DNA of 49,485 bases from Planctomycetota bacterium (GCA_028823345.1 JAPKBR010000028.1:1-49485), one strand, 5' to 3'. Positions 16,633-25,276 are shown, numbered from the stretch's first letter. Numbers and translations: made by a program. The notes: a model not told the origin generated them from the sequence alone.

Positions 16633-17702
16633 GCGCGCGGATCGACAAGGTTTCGGTGGTGGTGGTCAACTATCAAGGGCAGCGCTATCTCGGTCGCTGC
16701 CTTGATGCTTTGGACGCCCAAGACCTAGCCCCCGACGAAATCTTGGTGGTGGACAATGCATCTACCGATGGCAGCGAGCGAATCGCCCGGGAGCGTGGGG
16801 GAGGGGTGCGTTTGATCGAGGCCGGCGGGAATCTTGGGCCTGCAGGGGCGCGGAATCTCGGACTGGAAGCTGCCCGCAATGCTTGGGTCTTGTGCCTGGA
16901 CAATGACTGCTATCTGGAACCCGGGACCCTTGGGAAGCTTGTGGCCGCTGCGGGTACTGATCCTGACGTGGCACTGGTTCAGCCCCGTAGTTTGTTCGCC
17001 GATGACCCAAGTCGGGTGCACTATGACGGGGGCGCGCTACATCATGGGGGACTCTTTAGTCTGCGTAATTGGTATCAGCCGCTTGTCTCCGCACGGGCTG
17101 CCGACCATGGCTCCCTGCAACCCCTCGACGGGGCTGTTTCCCTGTGCCTCTTGGTGGACCGGAATCGAGTTTGCGCCCTGGGAGCATTTGACCCGGTTTA
17201 CTTCATTCTTTTCGAGGACTTGGACCTTTCTTATCGCGTGCGTTCGGCGGGGCTCAAAATCTTGAGCGTGCCTGATGCTGAGGTGTTGCACGATGAGGGA
17301 ACTCCTGGGGTGAGTTTTCGTTCGGGGGCGCGATACCCCTCTCGACGTTTCTTCTTGCACGCGCGCAATCGACCCCTTTATCTGCTGAAGAACTATTCCC
17401 TGCGCGCGTTGGTCTTGACCCTGCCCAGTCAAATGATTTACGAAACCGCCTATCTTGCTCTGGCCCTGCGCCATGGCGGGTTGATTGCTTGGTTCCAGGG
17501 GAAATTCGCCGCCTTGCGGTTGGTTCCCCAAGCCCTCGCCAAACGGGGGGCGGTACAGGCGGGCAGGGTGGTGCGGGATAAACACCTCTTGGTTGGAGGC
17601 CCACTGACTCTGACCCCAGACGCGGGGGGAGGGCAATTGGCCGCGCGCTGGTTGTCGAGGGTCATGGGGTGGATGTTCGCACTGGTGCGGCCACTCCTTT
17701 AA
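16629..17702 (+). CDS. GT2 family glycosyltransferase
   Basis: This 357-residue GT-A enzyme begins VSVVVVNYQGQRYLGRCLDAL and has VDNASTDGSERIA near 41-53 and DND at 91-93 in place of DXD. The LFEDLDLSYRVRSAG segment is typical of rhamnosyl- or galactofuranosyl-type transferases. A hydrophobic stretch near residues 255-285 (ALVLTLPSQMIYETAYLALAL) suggests membrane association. It is the last gene of the overlapping run 9600-17702; the 103 bases after it contain no clear terminator, only a weak GAGGAG/CTCCTT hairpin. Confidence 0.85.
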   Translation: MSARIDKVSVVVVNYQGQRYLGRCLDALDAQDLAPDEILVVDNASTDGSERIARERGGGVRLIEAGGNLGPAGARNLGLEAARNAWVLCLDNDCYLEPGTLGKLVAAAGTDPDVALVQPRSLFADDPSRVHYDGGALHHGGLFSLRNWYQPLVSARAADHGSLQPLDGAVSLCLLVDRNRVCALGAFDPVYFILFEDLDLSYRVRSAGLKILSVPDAEVLHDEGTPGVSFRSGARYPSRRFFLHARNRPLYLLKNYSLRALVLTLPSQMIYETAYLALALRHGGLIAWFQGKFAALRLVPQALAKRGAVQAGRVVRDKHLLVGGPLTLTPDAGGGQLAARWLSRVMGWMFALVRPLL

Positions 17703-17805
17703 AGCGAATCCGGTATCGGCGTTGAGGGGGTCCCCGGGTTCTCTTGGGGCTTTGAGGAGGGAACGCTCCTTCCGTGAGTGGTAAGTTGGTGGGGAACGGC
17801 ACTCT

Positions 17806-18399
17806 ATGCGCTACCCTGCTAGTCGAATGAAGAAAGCCTTTACCTTTGTTGTCGTCTTCCTGTTGATCCTATTAGCCGTGTTTTTCGGTGGTCACCTGTT
17901 CCTCGGCAAGTCCACTCGCGTGGAGCGGTCGCGTGTGATTGCCGCCCCGCCTTTTATTTTGCAGGCAACCCTTGAGGACCTTTCCACTTGGCCCAAGTGG
18001 TCTGCCTGGTCTAAGGAACGGGACCCGGATGCTGAATGGACTTTTGAAGGGGATCCCGGAGAGGGAATGCAATGGGTCTGGAAGAGCGAGGGTCCCCTCA
18101 AGAATGGAATGCTGACGGTGCTGTCGTCTGGAGAGAATGAATTGCGTTATCGGTTGGAATTCGTTGATGGAGAGCGGTTCATGCAAGCGGAGGATTCGAT
18201 TCGCATGGAGATTACACCCGAGGGGACGAAGGTGACTTGGACCTTGGATCACGAGTTCGATGATTTGATGACCCGTTGGATGGTGGCGGTGGGTGTTTTT
18301 GATGCGATGCTTGGGGCGAACTATGAGGCAGGGTTGGAGGGGTTGGCGAAGCGGCTAGAGACTCCCGTGGGTGATGGGGCTGAGGCTAAAGGGGACTGA
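17806..18399 (+). CDS. Membrane-anchored SRPBCC (polyketide cyclase-like) protein
   Basis: This 197-residue protein has an N-terminal membrane helix (FTFVVVFLLILLAVFFGGHLFLG) and then a START/SRPBCC-type domain beginning VERSRVIAAPPFILQATLEDLSTWPKW, the usual helix-grip opening in which an aromatic 'W-P-W' loop follows a phenylalanine-rich helix. Homologues bind small hydrophobic ligands; the ligand here is unknown. It resembles the polyketide cyclase/dehydrase-like proteins widespread in bacteria. An in-frame ATG at 17827 (MKKAFT) is an equally good start. It stands alone between the two glycosyltransferase groups. Confidence 0.75.
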   Translation: MRYPASRMKKAFTFVVVFLLILLAVFFGGHLFLGKSTRVERSRVIAAPPFILQATLEDLSTWPKWSAWSKERDPDAEWTFEGDPGEGMQWVWKSEGPLKNGMLTVLSSGENELRYRLEFVDGERFMQAEDSIRMEITPEGTKVTWTLDHEFDDLMTRWMVAVGVFDAMLGANYEAGLEGLAKRLETPVGDGAEAKGD

Positions 18400-18495
18400 A
18401 CAGCCTGGGCGGAGATCGGCCCTTCAGAGACTTTTGACCCGGGCGGGGACTCCTCCTTTTCGCACTGATCCGTGCTGCTTGAGTCGGCGCCCTCC

Positions 18496-18545
18496 ATGCC
18501 CTCCCGCCCTCGGGTGCCACCCCCTCAATCTCATTGGGAGGGCAT
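18496..18545 (+). other. 10-bp perfect inverted repeat before a GT4 gene
   Basis: ATGCCCTCCC at 18496-18505 is followed after 30 bases by its exact reverse complement GGGAGGGCAT at 18536-18545. It lies in the 213-base gap between the SRPBCC gene and the GT4 gene at 18613. As RNA it would form a stem with a large loop; as DNA it could be a widely spaced operator. No T-run follows, so a terminator role is unlikely. Confidence 0.4.
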
Positions 18546-18612
18546 CCATTCCCAGTCCCAAAAGAGAACCCTTCGATCCTGCAGTCCCAAATCCCTAGAC
18601 TCGAACGCTCCC

Positions 18613-20040
18613 ATGCGAATCCTTCAGGTTACTCACCGCTATCCCCCGCGCAACTCCGCGGGGACGGAGCGATACACCGAAAGCCTAGCTAACTCGCTAC
18701 TGGCCCTGGGCCACGACGTGCAGGTTGCCTGTGCGGAAAAAGATGTGAGTCGGGCGGATCACTCGATCATTCGGCGCGTCCACCAAGGGGTTGAGGTGTA
18801 CGAGATCACCAACAACCTCTTCTTCGAAGGCTACGAGGAGACCTACTCCAACCCTGCAATAGAAGAGGCCTTCGCATCCGTGCTTGAGGACGTTCGTCCT
18901 GAAATCGTTCACTTTCAGCATTTCATGTATCTGTCCGTGGGCTGCCTCGCTCAGGCGGCGGAGAGCGGCGCAAAAGTGGTACTCACCCTGCACGACTTCG
19001 GCCTGGAGTGCGCGCGCATGGGTCAGCTACTTCATGTGGACGGAACTCTCTGTGAAGAAGTGAGCTTTGACCGCTGCGGTACTTGCTTGGCCGCGACGGC
19101 CTGGAACCAGCCAGCTGGGGCAAGGGGCGTGGGCAAGGTCCTCGGTGCGGTGCGTGCAGTCACGGGCTTGGATCTGGCTCCGCGGATCACGGGGCTGGCG
19201 CGTAAGTCGAGGGCCGTGAAAAATTCAGGCACGCCCGTGGATGCCAGCACCCAGAAGCATTGGGCAAGTGCGGCGGAGGAGCGTACTCGGATCCTCATGC
19301 AAACGGTGCAAGAGCACGCGCAGCACATCTTTGCGCCGAGCCAGTTCCTGGCAAACCGTTCCCTGGCCCTGGGCTTGGACCCCAAGCGGGTGGAGTTTCT
19401 TCCCACCGGAGTTCAACGTGCGGAAGGCCAACATGTGGGAGATGGGACACTCACCGAAAACCTCAAACCCGCCGAACGCAGCGGCCCCCTGGCGGTCCTC
19501 TTCCTTGGAACCTTCGTGCCCGCGAAGGGTGCCCACGTTCTGCTTGAAGCCTATGGGCGCCTCAGCCCTGACCAACGCGCGGGCATCGATCTACGTTTGT
19601 TCGGCCCCAAAGGGCCTGACCCAACCTACCACCAAAGCCTTATGGACAAGGCTGATCAGCTGGGATTGCAGATAGGCGAAGCCCTCGATGCGGTTGCAGT
19701 GCAACGGGCTCTGGAAGGCGCAGATCTGCTCGTGGTGCCCAGTATTTGGCTCGAAAACCGGCCCCTGGTGATTCTTGAAGCCCTGGCGGCGGGTGTTCCC
19801 GCCCTGGTTTCAGGCTCGGGGGGCATGGCCGAGTTGGTGACAGAAGGACGCGATGGTTGGCACTTCGCCCTCGGGGATGGGGGAGACCTGGCTCGGGTTC
19901 TGGGAGAGCGCAGCCTTGACCGCGGGGGCACCCGCAGCTTGCGGCCCACTGCCCCGGATTTGCCTGAGTTTGACGATACCGTCAAGCGCGTCGAAGAGGT
20001 CTACCGTGAGCTGCTGCATCATCAAGAGGGGCGTCCATGA
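18613..20040 (+). CDS. GT4 family glycosyltransferase
   Basis: Translation from the ATG at 18613 gives 475 residues starting MRILQVTHRYPPRNSAGTERYTESLA, the canonical GT4 N-terminus; in-frame codons upstream to 18472 read as Ser/Pro-rich non-family sequence. The C-terminal donor domain has E-x7-E at Glu381 and Glu389 (ENRPLVILEALAAGVP) and the SGSGGMAELV loop. A central Cys-containing insert (LHDFGLECARMGQLLHVDGTLC...CGTCLAA) is of the type found in related transferases that handle lipid-linked acceptors. The stop overlaps the next GT4 gene as ATGA, so the two act in one pathway, probably the same surface glycan as the locus before. Confidence 0.85.
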   Translation: MRILQVTHRYPPRNSAGTERYTESLANSLLALGHDVQVACAEKDVSRADHSIIRRVHQGVEVYEITNNLFFEGYEETYSNPAIEEAFASVLEDVRPEIVHFQHFMYLSVGCLAQAAESGAKVVLTLHDFGLECARMGQLLHVDGTLCEEVSFDRCGTCLAATAWNQPAGARGVGKVLGAVRAVTGLDLAPRITGLARKSRAVKNSGTPVDASTQKHWASAAEERTRILMQTVQEHAQHIFAPSQFLANRSLALGLDPKRVEFLPTGVQRAEGQHVGDGTLTENLKPAERSGPLAVLFLGTFVPAKGAHVLLEAYGRLSPDQRAGIDLRLFGPKGPDPTYHQSLMDKADQLGLQIGEALDAVAVQRALEGADLLVVPSIWLENRPLVILEALAAGVPALVSGSGGMAELVTEGRDGWHFALGDGGDLARVLGERSLDRGGTRSLRPTAPDLPEFDDTVKRVEEVYRELLHHQEGRP

Positions 20041-21404
20041 GAATCGCCCTTGCCGTTCATGGCTGGCCTCCCGAGCAGATGGGGGGCACCGAGCTCTCTA
20101 CCCGCGCCTTGGCTTGGGCGCTTGTGGCCGCCGGACATGACGTGCTTGTTCTGGCCGGAACCCTAGAATTCTCCCATCCGCCGAGCGTGCGTCGGGAGCG
20201 TGAAGTCGAACCCACAACGGGCAAGAGTTTTCGCGTGGTCAAGATCGAGCGCTCGGATCCCTACTTCGATCATTGGCAGAAACATCGGGCTCCGCGTTCC
20301 AGTTGCGTGGCGGTGGAGTTGATGCAGGAGCACAAGACCGAAGTTCTTCATGTGCACCATTGGGTGCGCCTTTCCACAGACCTTGTGCGTCGCGCGGCGC
20401 GGGCGGGAATTCCCGCTATGGTGTCTTTGCACGATCACTACGCCACTTGTTTGTTGGGTTGGCGCGTCCATCCCCAGGAAAAAGCGATCTGCAAGCGTGA
20501 GTTCAGTGCGGTGGGTTGCAGCCAATGTGCTGGAGCGGTGCCTCCCCGAACACCTTGGCTTCCGGCGGAAGAGCAGGCCATGCGCGCGGCCACCCGTATG
20601 CAGGAATTGGCGGCGGAACTCGCCTGCGCCCGGCGCATTCTGGTGCCCAGCTTGGCCCACGCGGAATCCCTCCTGTCCCTGGGGCTGCCCGGTCACAACA
20701 TGACGGTGGTGCCACCCCTTGCCCCTGCGCGCTTGACCCTTCAAAAAACATGGACTGCCCCCAAGCCCGGCGAACCATTACGCGTGGGAGCTTGGGGCCT
20801 GAGCGATGAGGCCAAGGGGGTGACTCTCCTCAAGTCCGCAGCCCGCCGCCTGGGAGGGCGCGTGCATCTGGTCCTGGCGGGCCATGCCACCGGGGAAAGC
20901 GAGCCGTGGATCGAGACTTTTGGGGCTTATGCTCCGGAAGACCTCGCGGACCATCCGGTCACTCAAGTGCATGTGGCAGCTTGTGCATCCCTCGCCATGG
21001 AGTCCTACGGATTGGTGGCTTCCGAGGCTCAAAGCCTTGGCTTGCCCCTGGTGTTGCCCCTGATTGACGTCTTTTCTGAGCGCTTTTCCGATATGCAAGG
21101 GGTCCTTTTCTTCGAACAAGGATCCGAAGATGACCTGACTGCGGTATTGGATCGTTTGGCCCGGGAGCGGGGCTTGCTTGAGATTCAAAGGCGTAAGATC
21201 GTATGCGAGGATGATCTTGACGAGCAAACCGTTGAGCACATGCAGGCGCTTTACGCGCGAACCATGCGGAAGGGACCGCCAAAGGTTGCAGAAGAAACAT
21301 GGTTTGAAGAGCGAATGGCCCAGGAAGCCATGGACGCGTGGGATGAGGCCTTGAAGGTTGCCCCGCGATCTGCCCTGGGCCTGCCCGATGAGGAAAATAA
21401 ATGA
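20037..21404 (+). CDS. GT4 family glycosyltransferase
   Basis: This 455-residue enzyme begins MRIALAVHGWPPEQMGGTELSTRALA, with the GGTE loop of GT4. E-x7-E is at Glu322 and Glu330 (ESYGLVASEAQSLGLPLVLP). Like its neighbour it has a Cys-bearing central segment (CLLGWRVHPQEKAICKREFSAVGCSQCAG), suggesting that the two are relatives that diverged after duplication. About 70 residues of charged helix follow the donor domain at the C-terminus. It is coupled by ATGA overlaps to both the upstream GT4 and the downstream HEAT-repeat lipoprotein. Confidence 0.85.
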   Translation: MRIALAVHGWPPEQMGGTELSTRALAWALVAAGHDVLVLAGTLEFSHPPSVRREREVEPTTGKSFRVVKIERSDPYFDHWQKHRAPRSSCVAVELMQEHKTEVLHVHHWVRLSTDLVRRAARAGIPAMVSLHDHYATCLLGWRVHPQEKAICKREFSAVGCSQCAGAVPPRTPWLPAEEQAMRAATRMQELAAELACARRILVPSLAHAESLLSLGLPGHNMTVVPPLAPARLTLQKTWTAPKPGEPLRVGAWGLSDEAKGVTLLKSAARRLGGRVHLVLAGHATGESEPWIETFGAYAPEDLADHPVTQVHVAACASLAMESYGLVASEAQSLGLPLVLPLIDVFSERFSDMQGVLFFEQGSEDDLTAVLDRLARERGLLEIQRRKIVCEDDLDEQTVEHMQALYARTMRKGPPKVAEETWFEERMAQEAMDAWDEALKVAPRSALGLPDEENK

Positions 21405-22393
21405 CGATTCAATATCAAAGTAAAAGGATAGGGCCGCAGTTATCTTGCGGCCTCTTGCTGGGTCTGTGTTTAGCATGGAGTGGGTGCGGAACTCCCACCA
21501 AGCAAGAAGCCATAAGGCCGGTGGCGTCGCGCACCCCCTTGAGCGATTTGCCCAGTGCCTATCGTGTGCTTTGGGCTGCCTGGACTGAGCGGGCGGCGGA
21601 TTGGCCGCTGCGTCGTGAAATGGCCCTTGAGGATCCAGGGCTCACCCGATTCCTGGTGGAGAATCTGATAGGGGAATTGATCGCCGCCTACAAAGCGGGA
21701 GCCTTCACCCAGCCACGGGCAGAGCGCTTAGGGCAATACGATTGGATCAAGCAAGAACTCGCGGTGATCGGGGCTCCGGCGGCAGAACCTTTGGCGGAGT
21801 TACTCGCCCTTGGGAACGGCGATGGGCCAGCGATTGCGGGGGACGTGCTCGAAGCCCTCGGAGAGGCGGGAGTGTCAGCTGTGAGTGACCAGTTGCTACG
21901 CACGGACAACTCCCGTGCCCGGGGCCTGGCTGCGGAGTTGCTGGTGCGGCTGCCCCTATCCAGTGGGAATGAAACCGAGGTGCAGGCACGCCTGATCGAG
22001 CTCTTGCGTTCGGACCCCGATTGGACTGTGCGCAAGTACAGCGCCCTGGCCCTGGCTCGACGCAGTCGGGACCTGTCCGCGAGGGCGGAAGGTGTCGGGG
22101 ATTCGGACCGGGCGCTTGGAGCCTTGAGCCGTGCCCTCGTGGACACTGATTCTGCCGTGTCGGAAGCAGCCGCTGTGGGCCTTGGCTTGGCGGGGGACGT
22201 GCGTGCGGTGCCGGCCCTGATCAACCATCTAGAACGGATTCTGCGCTCGACTGACTTGAGCCACGCGCGCTCGGCGTATCGCTCCCTGTTCAATCTGACG
22301 GGTGTGCAAGACCTGCGTGGAACCGCGGCTTGGAGAGAATGGTGGCGCTTGCATGGCAAGGCACGTATCGATGTGCAACGGGATCGGGGCTAG
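21401..22393 (+). CDS. HEAT-repeat lipoprotein
   Basis: This 330-residue protein has a lipoprotein signal with the lipobox WSGC (Cys29). The mature part is made of helical HEAT/PBS-lyase-like repeats: IGAPAAEPLAELLALGN, LEALGEAGVSAVSDQLL, DPDWTVRKYSALALARRS, DSAVSEAAAVGLGLAGD and VPALINHLERIL. Such repeats form a curved scaffold for protein contacts. The end (LFNLTGVQDLRGTAAWREWWRLHGK) matches a cap often seen after HEAT repeats in planctomycete proteins. The start overlaps the preceding glycosyltransferase stop as ATGA. The partner is unknown. Confidence 0.8.
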   Translation: MTIQYQSKRIGPQLSCGLLLGLCLAWSGCGTPTKQEAIRPVASRTPLSDLPSAYRVLWAAWTERAADWPLRREMALEDPGLTRFLVENLIGELIAAYKAGAFTQPRAERLGQYDWIKQELAVIGAPAAEPLAELLALGNGDGPAIAGDVLEALGEAGVSAVSDQLLRTDNSRARGLAAELLVRLPLSSGNETEVQARLIELLRSDPDWTVRKYSALALARRSRDLSARAEGVGDSDRALGALSRALVDTDSAVSEAAAVGLGLAGDVRAVPALINHLERILRSTDLSHARSAYRSLFNLTGVQDLRGTAAWREWWRLHGKARIDVQRDRG

Positions 22394-22443
22394 AACCGGG
22401 CGGAGATTCCGGGCAAACCTCGATCCCGACTGTCGAGAGCGGT

Positions 22444-23175
22444 ATGCTCATCCACGCAATGGTCCAATGGAAAGTAGAACGTCGCGGCGGCGGATGCGCT
22501 GCCTGCGAAAAGGTGTTCACCCAAGGCGAGACGATCCAGTCCATGCTGGAAGTCGGTGGTGAGGGACTGCTACGTCAGGATTTTTGCCTGCCTTGCTGGA
22601 AAGCGGGCGCAGCTGGTGAGGGGTTGACCTCAGTGGGGCAAGCCCCCGGTAAGGATGGCCCCGGCCCGGATGTGGAACAGGAGGGGGCTGCCCTAAAAGA
22701 GGGCGAAGCCTCCGCCCACGACCGCTTTTGGTGGTCTTCGCGGCATCAAGAGGTGGCAGAGAAATCCGTGCGCATGGACATGGAAGTGCTCGAGCAGCTC
22801 TTTGATGCCCTCTCGTCACGTAAGGAAATGCGCCTGCTGGAGATTCGCTATGTTGTTTGCCTGCTGATGCTGCGCAAGCGACGCCTGAAGGTCACCCGGG
22901 TCGTGCGCGAGCAGGGGAGCGAAGCATTCCTGGTCAAAAAGCCTCGCAGAGACGAGCTACACCGGGTGGAGGTCTATGACTTCACCCCCGAGCGAATGGA
23001 GACCCTGCGCCATGAGTTGCAGGCCTTGCTCGATGGGGCTGGTACCGATGAGGATCCCCAGCTTCAGCTGGATCTTGCGCCCTCCTTTGAGGAGGCGGAT
23101 GATGGGGCGTCGATTGAGGCAGAGGTCGAGCCCGGGGCCGAGCGATCGGGCCCGATCCCGGACGAGGGCACCTAG
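22444..23175 (+). CDS. Zinc-ribbon-like CxxC protein of unknown function
   Basis: The most likely start is the ATG at 22444, giving 243 residues; another in-frame ATG lies at 22459. The N-terminus has two CxxC pairs, Cys18/Cys21 (CAAC) and Cys48/Cys51 (CLPC), which would bind one zinc. The middle (HDRFWWSSRHQEVAEKSVRMDMEVLEQLFDALSS) and the helix MRLLEIRYVVCLLMLRKRRLKVTRVVREQ form a helical core, and the C-terminus is acidic. I recognise it as a type of hypothetical protein common in Planctomycetes but no function is known to me. It precedes mraZ, separated by a candidate terminator. Confidence 0.65.
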   Translation: MLIHAMVQWKVERRGGGCAACEKVFTQGETIQSMLEVGGEGLLRQDFCLPCWKAGAAGEGLTSVGQAPGKDGPGPDVEQEGAALKEGEASAHDRFWWSSRHQEVAEKSVRMDMEVLEQLFDALSSRKEMRLLEIRYVVCLLMLRKRRLKVTRVVREQGSEAFLVKKPRRDELHRVEVYDFTPERMETLRHELQALLDGAGTDEDPQLQLDLAPSFEEADDGASIEAEVEPGAERSGPIPDEGT

Positions 23176-23224
23176 CCTCTACCGCTTCCTGACGGCCTAA
23201 CCAGGCCATCCGACCCGACCGTCC

Positions 23225-23265
23225 GGCCGCACCCAGCTCTTGGGGGCGCCCAGGGCGGTTTTTTT
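23225..23265 (+). terminator. Candidate terminator between the CxxC gene and mraZ
   Basis: A GC-rich segment that can fold (CCGC near 23227-23230 with GCGG near 23255-23258, and an internal GGGCGCCC palindrome at 23244-23251) is followed directly by seven T at 23259-23265. A separate small hairpin, GGCCT-AACC-AGGCC, lies at 23194-23207. The pairing is imperfect, so the call rests mainly on the GC-rich block plus T-run. The 318 bases from 23176 to 23493 also hold the dyad at 23367-23392 and nothing else I can identify. Confidence 0.5.
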
Positions 23266-23366
23266 GTCCCGAAGAGGGACTCGCGTCCAGGGAGGAAAAA
23301 GAATAGCTCTGTTTAGGGCAAGATTGGAATCCCCGGATATGGGGTAGGTGCGCTGCATTCTCCCAG

Positions 23367-23392
23367 GTCACCCCCTAGATCTAGTGGGTCAC
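23367..23392 (+). promoter_or_regulatory. 26-bp imperfect palindrome upstream of mraZ
   Basis: The 26 bases are symmetric around CTAGATCTAG at 23375-23384; 11 of 13 base pairs match across the dyad. It lies about 100 bases before the mraZ ATG, in the only sizeable gap before the dcw cluster, where a promoter is expected. Dyads of this kind are typical binding sites for dimeric regulators. MraZ itself is known to bind direct repeats of a TGGG-type box, which this is not, although the right half contains TGGG. Confidence 0.4.
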
Positions 23393-23493
23393 ATACGCTC
23401 CCGGGCCGAGGGGTCGCCGTGCATTTTGCCGCACTCCTGAAGAAATCCATAAGAGGCGTTGCTTAGGGTGAGGTGGGGCCGTTGAATAGGCAT

Positions 23494-24018
23494 ATGGCGC
23501 AAAGTGGAGCTAAGTGGCAGAGCGATGAGGGGGGCCCCCAGGGGTCCCCTGCGCCCGTGTTCATTGGCGAGTCGCGTCACCCGGTGGATCCCAAGAACCG
23601 GGTGTTTCTGCCCAAGCGGTTCCAAGTGGGACTGCCCCTCGATGATGAGGGCAACCGGGCCGGCGTCCTGATGCGCGGCCTAGACGGCTGCATTTTCCTG
23701 TTCACCAAGGAAGGCCACCGGAAAGCCACATCGATGGTGAACATGGAGGCTTTTGCCTCGCGGGAGCAACGCAGCCGCCAGCGCGCTCTCTTGCGCAGTG
23801 GCCACGAGTTCACCCTGGACGCATCCGGTCGGCTGCTCTTGCCCGCGCCTCTGATCAAGTTGGCGGGGATCGAGCGAGATGTGGTGCAGGTGGGCGTGGG
23901 TGGCCGCGTTGAGATTTGGTCCGCGGATCGTTGGGACGCCATGGAGGCGGAAACCGAAGCGGCCTTTGAGGAATTTGAAAACCATATAACCGGTAAATCC
24001 GGAGGGCAGGGGGGCTGA
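23494..24018 (+). CDS. mraZ: Transcriptional regulator MraZ
   Basis: MraZ is the first gene of the dcw cluster in most bacteria and binds DNA upstream of its own operon, usually repressing it. The protein has two SpoVT-AbrB domains: the first around ESRHPVDPKNRVFLPKRFQ, the second around FTLDASGRLLLPAPLIKLAGIERDVVQVGVGGRVEIW. At about 174 residues from the ATG at 23494 it is longer than the usual 140-150, because of a Gly/Pro-rich N-terminal leader and an acidic C-terminal helix. A GTG at 23473 could add seven residues. rsmH starts two bases after the stop, supporting one transcript. Confidence 0.9.
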   Translation: MAQSGAKWQSDEGGPQGSPAPVFIGESRHPVDPKNRVFLPKRFQVGLPLDDEGNRAGVLMRGLDGCIFLFTKEGHRKATSMVNMEAFASREQRSRQRALLRSGHEFTLDASGRLLLPAPLIKLAGIERDVVQVGVGGRVEIWSADRWDAMEAETEAAFEEFENHITGKSGGQGG

Positions 24019-24020
24019 GG

Positions 24021-25022
24021 GTGGAAATCACCCAGCCAGACCCCTGGAAAGTTGCCATGGGATACGACGACGTGCACATCCCCGTGATGGCTCGGGAAGT
24101 GGTGGAGCTGCTGGGGGGTAGCGTTGAAGCCACAGAATCTCCGAGTCTCTTCGTGGATGCAACGCTGGGTGCCGGGGGGCACACAGCACTGTTGCTGAAG
24201 GAGTTTTCGAGCTGCACCGTGCTTGGCACGGACCAGGATCCTGCGATCTTGGATGTGGCCCGCGAACGCCTGAAGCCCTTTGGAGAACGGGCACGCATTG
24301 AGCGTTGTCGGATCTCCGGACTACCGCGCTTGTTGCGGAAGCTCCGTGTCGCGAGGCCGGTCGGGCTCCTCATGGATGTGGGCGTAAGCTCCTTCCAGCT
24401 CGACCGGCCTGACCGAGGGTTCTCCTTCCAGTTGGATGGCCCTTTGGACATGCGCATGGATCCCGGCCGCGAGCGCACTGCCGCGGACATCATCAACCGC
24501 TGGGACGAAAGCGATCTCGCGGATCTATTTTACTTTGAAGGGGGCGAAACCCGCTCTAGGCCCATTGCTAAGGCGATTGTGGAGGCTCGGCGGGCCACCC
24601 CGTTTAGGCGCACCCTAGGCCTAGCCATGCTGGTGGAGCAGGTTGTGGGGCGGCGCGGCAAGGCCCACCCCGCCACCAAAGTTTTCCAAGCCCTGCGTCG
24701 GGCGGTGAACGAGGAGGGGGACGAGCTGACCGCAGGGTTGAACGCCGCTGGGTTGTGCTTGGCCGAGGGTGGTGTGCTCTGCGTGATCACCTTCCATTCC
24801 GGCGAAGACGGCGTGGTCAAGCGCTTTATGGGTGATGGGGCCAAGCGAGGGGAGTGGAAGGTGCTGACCCCAAGGCCCTTGCAGCCCAGTCGGGACGAGA
24901 TCCGTAGCAATCCGAGGGCACGGAGTGCACGAATACGTGCTGCGGTGCGCGTGGGGGCCGTGGACCTGGGCGTTGCAGGTGAGCACACTGAAGATCAAGA
25001 ATCCGGGGACTCCCAAGCATGA
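24021..25022 (+). CDS. rsmH: 16S rRNA m4C1402 methyltransferase RsmH (MraW)
   Basis: RsmH methylates N4 of C1402 in 16S rRNA using SAM. The family opening DVHIPVMAREVVELL is followed by the SAM-binding DATLGAGGHT near residues 48-57 and GTDQDPAIL. The conserved MDVGVSSFQLDRPDRGFSFQLDGPLDMRMD block and ITFHSGEDGVVKRF confirm the family; the last is FHS-x-ED rather than the commoner FHSLED. The length of 333 residues is slightly above the usual 310. The start is GTG at 24021, with ATG at 24057 as a possible alternative immediately before the conserved region. It overlaps the next gene as ATGA. Confidence 0.95.
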   Translation: MEITQPDPWKVAMGYDDVHIPVMAREVVELLGGSVEATESPSLFVDATLGAGGHTALLLKEFSSCTVLGTDQDPAILDVARERLKPFGERARIERCRISGLPRLLRKLRVARPVGLLMDVGVSSFQLDRPDRGFSFQLDGPLDMRMDPGRERTAADIINRWDESDLADLFYFEGGETRSRPIAKAIVEARRATPFRRTLGLAMLVEQVVGRRGKAHPATKVFQALRRAVNEEGDELTAGLNAAGLCLAEGGVLCVITFHSGEDGVVKRFMGDGAKRGEWKVLTPRPLQPSRDEIRSNPRARSARIRAAVRVGAVDLGVAGEHTEDQESGDSQA

Positions 25023-25276
25023 AGCGTAACCTGGCAATTCTCTTTTCTGCGACCCTGACTGTGGGGGCGGGGCTTGGCGTGGCCTGCCTGCAGGCGACCG
25101 TGCAGCAGACCGCTGGCGAGCTCGACCAGCTGACCAAAGAGAGTGTGAGATTCGAGCTGGAGGAGGCTCATTTTAAAGAAGAGAACGAGCGCATTGAATC
25201 TGTGGCCCGGGAACGGTGGAATGCAGCGGTGATACTCGAGGGGAATAAGGTTGAAGGGGAGGGCTCTGAAGTTTGA
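25019..25276 (+). CDS. ftsL: FtsL-like small bitopic division protein
   Basis: This 85-residue protein has a short basic N-terminus (MKRN), one membrane helix (LAILFSATLTVGAGLGVACL) and a predicted extracytoplasmic coiled coil with a charged heptad pattern (LDQLTKESVRFELEEAHFKEENERIESVARE). This is the architecture of FtsL, which works with FtsB and FtsQ to activate FtsWI. The position between rsmH and ftsI is the standard ftsL position. FtsL proteins share little sequence, so the name rests on architecture and position. It overlaps rsmH by ATGA and ftsI by TTGA. Confidence 0.65.
   Translation: MKRNLAILFSATLTVGAGLGVACLQATVQQTAGELDQLTKESVRFELEEAHFKEENERIESVARERWNAAVILEGNKVEGEGSEV

Noticed and set aside
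23330..23493. Direct-repeat MraZ boxes (TGGG with regular spacing)
   Set aside because: Several TGGG or GTGGG words occur, but not with the regular spacing needed for three or more boxes.
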